DNA from: Planococcus sp. (in: firmicutes)
GTDB lineage: Bacteria; Bacillota; Bacilli; Bacillales_A; Planococcaceae
Reading direction: 5' to 3'
DNA: 7,542 bases
Assembly: GCA_030147225.1 (NCBI GenBank)
Contig: JASLAI010000250.1
Coordinates: 1-7,542 of the forward strand
In this document: in pieces, positions 4,334 to 7,542 of the stretch
Layout of the letters: each line of letters begins with the position of its first letter
How positions within the stretch are numbered: position 1 is the stretch's first letter
Translations under genes and position numbers: made by a program
The notes under the pieces: model-generated
Databases searched by the model: none
Told to the model about the DNA's origin: nothing
The model's input: the letters and a program-made list of their open reading frames with translations, nothing else

Positions 4334-6382
4334 TTAATCCACTTGTCTTTCCCAGTGTCTGTGAGCAGTAATAGCTTCAAGAAATTGGGTGGTAAAATCC
4401 ATTCCACTGCCTGACAGCACTACACCTGGCTGACCCTCAATGCCTGCAGCCTGCAGCCATTGCTGACCATCGTGTGTAGCTCCGATCGGCTTGTAATGGT
4501 CAAATGCCTCTCCAATATAACGGGCTGCCTCTTTAGCGAATTTCCTGCTGACATCCGGTCCGCCAACAGCATAAATCGCATCATAAAGAACGGGATCAGT
4601 AGTAGTGAATGTGTGGTCCACTTCAATTTCTTTGCTGCTCGAACCGGCAATCATTCCTTGTCTTTCACTGACCACTTCATATTGTGCTCCTTCTGCTTTA
4701 AGCCCTTCAAGAACCTTCAGCACTTCAGCATCATCAAAGCCCTGATCGATCAGCACTCCTACTTTGCGGGTAGCTGGAGATTTTTTTGTATTATCCAGGC
4801 TTAAAGCCGGTGAGGTTTTCGTGACATCAGAACCGCCACTCGTTGGAGCTGCAACGCCGATATTTTTGGCAATCGCCTGAGCCAATTCCAAATTGACGTT
4901 TGTAAACATTTCAACAGCACCTTCGCGAATCCACTTTTCCTGGCATTTCCCAAGTTCAAAACTGAAAGCTTCGATAATATGCTTCCGTTCCGGCTCAGTC
5001 ATGCTGTTCCAAAACATAGTCGCTTGAGAAAAATGATCTTTGAAACTTTCGCTGCGGGCACGCACCTTACGCCCTTCCATTTTCTCCTGGTAATGCGAAT
5101 AGCCGCCTTCAGCTTCGCTGACTGGAGCTGGTGTTCCATTCGTAAATGAACTTTTCTGATACGATACACGGCCTTTATTGATTGTTTGGCGTCCAAAGCC
5201 ATCGCGCTGATTATTATGGAACGGGCAAACTGGCCGGTTGATCGGAAGTTCATGGAAATTCGGTCCATTTAAACGCAGCAATTGTGTATCTGTATAAGAA
5301 AACAGTCGCCCTTGTAGCAACGGGTCATTCGAAAAGTCAATCCCTGGAACTACATGGCCAGGATGGAACGCTACCTGTTCAGTTTCCGCAAAGACATTGT
5401 CAACGTTGCGGTTCAAAGTCATCTTGCCGACCATCTGCATCGGGATCTCTTCCTGAGGCCATAATTTAGTGGCATCCAGCAAATCAAAATCGAATTTATG
5501 CTCGTCTTCCTCTGCAATGATTTGAACACCGAGTTCCCATTCCGGAAAATCCCCGTTTTCAATTGAATCGTACAGGTCCCGACGATTAAAATCTGCATCT
5601 TTACCAGCTATTTTTTGAGCTTCGTCCCATACTAGCGAATGGGTTCCAAGCGTAGATTTCCAATTGAATTTAACAAAATGTGATTTTCCTTCAGCGTTCA
5701 CAAAACGGAACGCGTGCACGCCAAAACCATCCATCATCCGGAAACTGCGTGGAATTGCGCGATCAGACATCAGCCACATCATCATATGTGCAGTTTCCTG
5801 ATTGTTAATGACAAAATCCCATAGTGTGTCGTGGGCACTGGCTGCCTGAGGCATTTCGTTATGCGGCTCCGGCTTTACTGCATGGACAAAATCCGGAAAC
5901 TTAATGGCATCTTGAATAAAGAACACTGGCATATTGTTGCCTACCAAATCATAATTTCCTTCTTCTGTATAAAACTTTGTGGAAAATCCACGAACATCCC
6001 TCACTGTTTCTGCAGATCCTTTAGATCCAGCTACAGTTGAAAAACGAACAAACACAGGTGTCTTTTTGCCTTTTTCCGATAAAAACTTGGCTTTTGTCAA
6101 ATGCTCCAACGAATCATACGCTTCGAATACACCATGTGCGGCATATCCTCTTGCATGAACAACACGCTCTGGGATGCGTTCGTGGTCAAAATGGGTCATC
6201 TTTTCACGAAAATGAAAATCCTCCATTAAAGTCGGTCCGCGTTCTCCAGCTTTTAATGAAAATTCATCTTCAGCCATCTTCAGCCCTTGGTTAGTCGTCA
6301 GGCTTGTGCCCGAATCGTCTACCCTGTATTGATCCAGTTGTTCGTCCTTGCTGTTCTCATTTACATTAGGTTGTTTCGCCAT
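4334..6382 (-). CDS. katE: Monofunctional haem catalase, large-subunit (HPII/KatE) type
   Basis: A 682-residue protein, close to B. subtilis KatE and far longer than the roughly 500 residues of small-subunit catalases. It converts hydrogen peroxide to water and oxygen in the cytosol. Distal haem residues are H76 in RVVHARG and N149 in LVGNNMPVFF. The proximal haem ligand is Y363 in RLFSYTDTQ, with R359 four residues before it. Offsets from H76 equal those in E. coli HPII (H128, N201, R411, Y415). H340 in FHPGH corresponds to HPII His392, which is covalently bonded to the haem-ligand Tyr. Residues from about 538 to 680 form the flavodoxin-like DJ-1/PfpI-type C-terminal domain; the usual nucleophile elbow reads VGGPD with no cysteine, so that domain is probably not enzymatic. 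AAGGAG precedes the ATG by 7 bases. A sigma-B-like promoter at 6422-6445 fits the known general-stress control of katE. Confidence 0.97.
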   Translation of the reverse strand: MAKQPNVNENSKDEQLDQYRVDDSGTSLTTNQGLKMAEDEFSLKAGERGPTLMEDFHFREKMTHFDHERIPERVVHARGYAAHGVFEAYDSLEHLTKAKFLSEKGKKTPVFVRFSTVAGSKGSAETVRDVRGFSTKFYTEEGNYDLVGNNMPVFFIQDAIKFPDFVHAVKPEPHNEMPQAASAHDTLWDFVINNQETAHMMMWLMSDRAIPRSFRMMDGFGVHAFRFVNAEGKSHFVKFNWKSTLGTHSLVWDEAQKIAGKDADFNRRDLYDSIENGDFPEWELGVQIIAEEDEHKFDFDLLDATKLWPQEEIPMQMVGKMTLNRNVDNVFAETEQVAFHPGHVVPGIDFSNDPLLQGRLFSYTDTQLLRLNGPNFHELPINRPVCPFHNNQRDGFGRQTINKGRVSYQKSSFTNGTPAPVSEAEGGYSHYQEKMEGRKVRARSESFKDHFSQATMFWNSMTEPERKHIIEAFSFELGKCQEKWIREGAVEMFTNVNLELAQAIAKNIGVAAPTSGGSDVTKTSPALSLDNTKKSPATRKVGVLIDQGFDDAEVLKVLEGLKAEGAQYEVVSERQGMIAGSSSKEIEVDHTFTTTDPVLYDAIYAVGGPDVSRKFAKEAARYIGEAFDHYKPIGATHDGQQWLQAAGIEGQPGVVLSGSGMDFTTQFLEAITAHRHWERQVD

Positions 6383-6421
6383 TTTGTCACTCCTTCTGCA
6401 GTTTCTCTAATCTTTCTTCTA

Positions 6422-6445
6422 CTACCCTGTCTTCTTTTAATAAAC
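6422..6445 (-). promoter_or_regulatory. Sigma-B-like promoter of katE
   Basis: On the minus strand, GTTTAT (6440-6445), a 12-base spacer and GGGTAG (6422-6427) match the sigma-B consensus at 10 of 12 positions. The -10 box is about 40 bases from the katE ATG. The upstream flank is very AT-rich and merges with the T-run of the glsA terminator. Confidence 0.78.
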
Positions 6446-6464
6446 ACATAATCATTTAATTAAA

Positions 6465-6498
6465 TTAAAAAACCTGCAGGCTTATTAAAGCCTGCAGG
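6465..6498 (-). terminator. Rho-independent terminator of glsA
   Basis: CCTGCAGGCTT (6473-6483) and AAGCCTGCAGG (6488-6498) form a perfect 11-bp stem with a 4-base loop, followed on the minus strand by TTTTTTAATTT. It starts 8 bases after the glsA stop codon. Confidence 0.95.
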
Positions 6499-6505
6499 AG
6501 TCGAA

Positions 6506-7471
6506 TTAAAAGATGCTTAAATCCCATTCTTTCGAAATTTGACGCAGCATCATAGTGCCCGCTGCGCTATTTCCTTGTACATCAATTGCTGGTCCGTAAA
6601 CACCAATTCCTGCTCCTGCCCGGAATTCATAGGTCTGCGAATGGAGCTTTGGCGGAACAGCGGCCATAATACCGCCTGAAACGCCGCTTTTCGCAGGAAT
6701 TCCGACATGTGCTGCAAAGTTTCCTGAAGAATTGTACATGCCGCATGTCACCATCAATACTTTTGCGACCTGGGCGATTTCTTCGGAGAAATGCTTGACT
6801 TTAGTAATCGGATTAAATCCGTCATATCCTATAATGAGGCCAATCAATGCCAGGTCCTTCGTGCTTACTTTGATGGCGCATTGCCGAATATAGATATCCA
6901 ATGCTTCCTCCACTTCAAGTTCCAAAAACTTTGCTTCCTTCAAATAATAAGCGAGCGCACGGTTACGGTGAGAAGACTTCCATTCTGAATCGTAAACGTC
7001 CTTATCCAGCTCAAGCGGATGACCCACCAGCTCTTCCAAAAAATGCAGCAGGTATTCATATTTTTTCTGGCTGGTCTGACCAGGCAGTAGAGCTGAAATT
7101 GTTATGGCTCCCGCATTAATGAAAGGATTGAACGGTTTGTTCGGCCGATGGATTTCAAACGGAATAATTGAGTTGAACGCTTCTCCGGTCGGTTCCACAT
7201 CTACTCGCTCCAACACGAACTCAAGGCCATAATGACAGCTCAATGCGATGAATGTCAGTGCTTTGGAAATACTCTGCAAAGTAAATTCCTTATCTGTATC
7301 ACCTGCGCAATAATAATTTCCTTCTTCATCAACCATGCAGATACCGAGCTGGCTCGGATCTTCTTTCCCAAGTGCTGGTATGTATTGTGCAGTAGTCCCC
7401 AATACAGCGTGGCCTTTGTTTTCTTTGACCCAGGCTTCCAACTGATCCTGTATACGTGGATTGCTTTGCAC
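6506..7471 (-). CDS. glsA: Glutaminase (serine-dependent, GlsA family)
   Basis: The protein is 321 residues from the GTG start, within the usual 305-330 for the family. It hydrolyses L-glutamine to L-glutamate and ammonia in the cytosol. Counted from the GTG, the catalytic Ser-X-X-Lys motif is S67/K70 in TLQSISK. Y30 in AQYIPAL matches the active-site tyrosine of E. coli YbaS. FNPFINAGAI (114-123) is the Asn-containing substrate loop, and SGVSGGIMA and GIGVYGPAID in the C-terminal third are family blocks. The GTG is chosen because AGGAGG (7479-7484) sits 7 bases upstream. The ATG at 7477 is only 1 base from that site, and the longer frame from TTG at 7531 would start inside a TTGACA promoter box. 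The gene is monocistronic between its own promoter and a strong terminator. Nothing links it directly to the stress cluster downstream. Confidence 0.96.
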   Translation of the reverse strand: MQSNPRIQDQLEAWVKENKGHAVLGTTAQYIPALGKEDPSQLGICMVDEEGNYYCAGDTDKEFTLQSISKALTFIALSCHYGLEFVLERVDVEPTGEAFNSIIPFEIHRPNKPFNPFINAGAITISALLPGQTSQKKYEYLLHFLEELVGHPLELDKDVYDSEWKSSHRNRALAYYLKEAKFLELEVEEALDIYIRQCAIKVSTKDLALIGLIIGYDGFNPITKVKHFSEEIAQVAKVLMVTCGMYNSSGNFAAHVGIPAKSGVSGGIMAAVPPKLHSQTYEFRAGAGIGVYGPAIDVQGNSAAGTMMLRQISKEWDLSIF

Positions 7472-7478
7472 TGCCATC

Positions 7479-7484
7479 CCTCCT
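7479..7484 (-). promoter_or_regulatory. Ribosome binding site that fixes the GTG start of glsA
   Basis: AGGAGG within AAAGGAGGG on the minus strand is separated by 7 bases from GTG at 7471, the ideal distance. The nearby ATG at 7477 is too close to be used from this site. Confidence 0.8.
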
Positions 7485-7496
7485 TTACATTCTTTA

Positions 7497-7511
7497 CCTT
7501 CATCATGAAGG
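7497..7511. repeat. Perfect palindrome over the presumed -10 box of glsA
   Basis: CCTTCATCATGAAGG has perfect 7-base arms around one central base and covers the candidate -10 element (7502-7507). A dimeric repressor bound here would block the promoter, so it is a candidate operator. No regulator is encoded in the window. Confidence 0.5.
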
Positions 7512-7531
7512 AGTCCAGATGCCTTTGTCAA
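7502..7531 (-). promoter_or_regulatory. Sigma-A-like promoter of glsA
   Basis: On the minus strand, a perfect TTGACA (7526-7531), an 18-base spacer and CATGAT (7502-7507, 4 of 6 matches) form a plausible sigma-A promoter. Transcription would start near 7495, downstream of the TTG codon at 7531, which rules that codon out as a start if this promoter is used. Confidence 0.55.
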
Positions 7532-7542
7532 AAGCTATTGAC

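Noticed and set aside
7472..7531. Longer glsA frame starting at TTG 7531, adding 20 residues, or ATG at 7477 adding 2
   Set aside because: The TTG is part of a TTGACA -35 box and has no ribosome site. The ATG at 7477 is only 1 base from AGGAGG, while GTG at 7471 has ideal spacing and gives the usual family length.

Overview
The window looks like chromosomal DNA of a low-to-moderate-GC Gram-positive bacterium of the order Bacillales. The evidence is strong AAGGAGG-type ribosome sites, sigma-B-type promoters, a YwbE protein, YflT/YsnF-type general stress proteins, a large-subunit KatE catalase and a GlsA glutaminase. A Planococcus-like or related genus is my guess; the sequence does not fix it. 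All seven genes lie on the minus strand, so the transcriptional order runs from right to left. I see no tRNA, rRNA, CRISPR array, insertion sequence or prophage gene.

In transcriptional order: a glutaminase gene (glsA, GTG start at 7471) has its own promoter near the right edge and ends at a strong terminator (6465-6498). Next is katE (6382-4334), a HPII-type monofunctional catalase with a C-terminal DJ-1/PfpI-like domain. Then come three paralogues with an N-terminal YflT-type general-stress domain. The first (4210-3089) is fused to a C-terminal DUF2382 (YsnF/AvaK-type) domain. The second (2960-2148) has a long disordered tail with a short decapeptide repeat. The third (1744-1217) has a shorter charged tail. 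A small ywbE gene (2007-1807) sits between the second and third. The left edge cuts a UvrD/Rep-family helicase gene (915 to beyond position 1).

The most coherent biology is a general-stress island. katE and each of the three YflT-domain genes have their own sigma-B-like promoter (GTTT..-N12-14-GGGTA.), and the one before the YflT-DUF2382 gene matches the consensus perfectly. ywbE and glsA instead have sigma-A-like promoters. Terminators after glsA, the YflT-DUF2382 gene and the second paralogue separate the units. None is visible after katE or after ywbE, so nested transcripts are likely there. The proteins fit together as a stress response: peroxide removal by KatE alongside hydrophilic, largely disordered protective proteins.

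The 230-base gap between the third paralogue and the helicase (987-1216) holds a GC-rich, highly structured repeat that resembles a dispersed intergenic repeat of Bacillales. Its long imperfect hairpin folds better as minus-strand RNA, because several mismatches become G-U pairs only on that strand. This is the least explained part of the window. No wholly new defence or metabolic system is evident.
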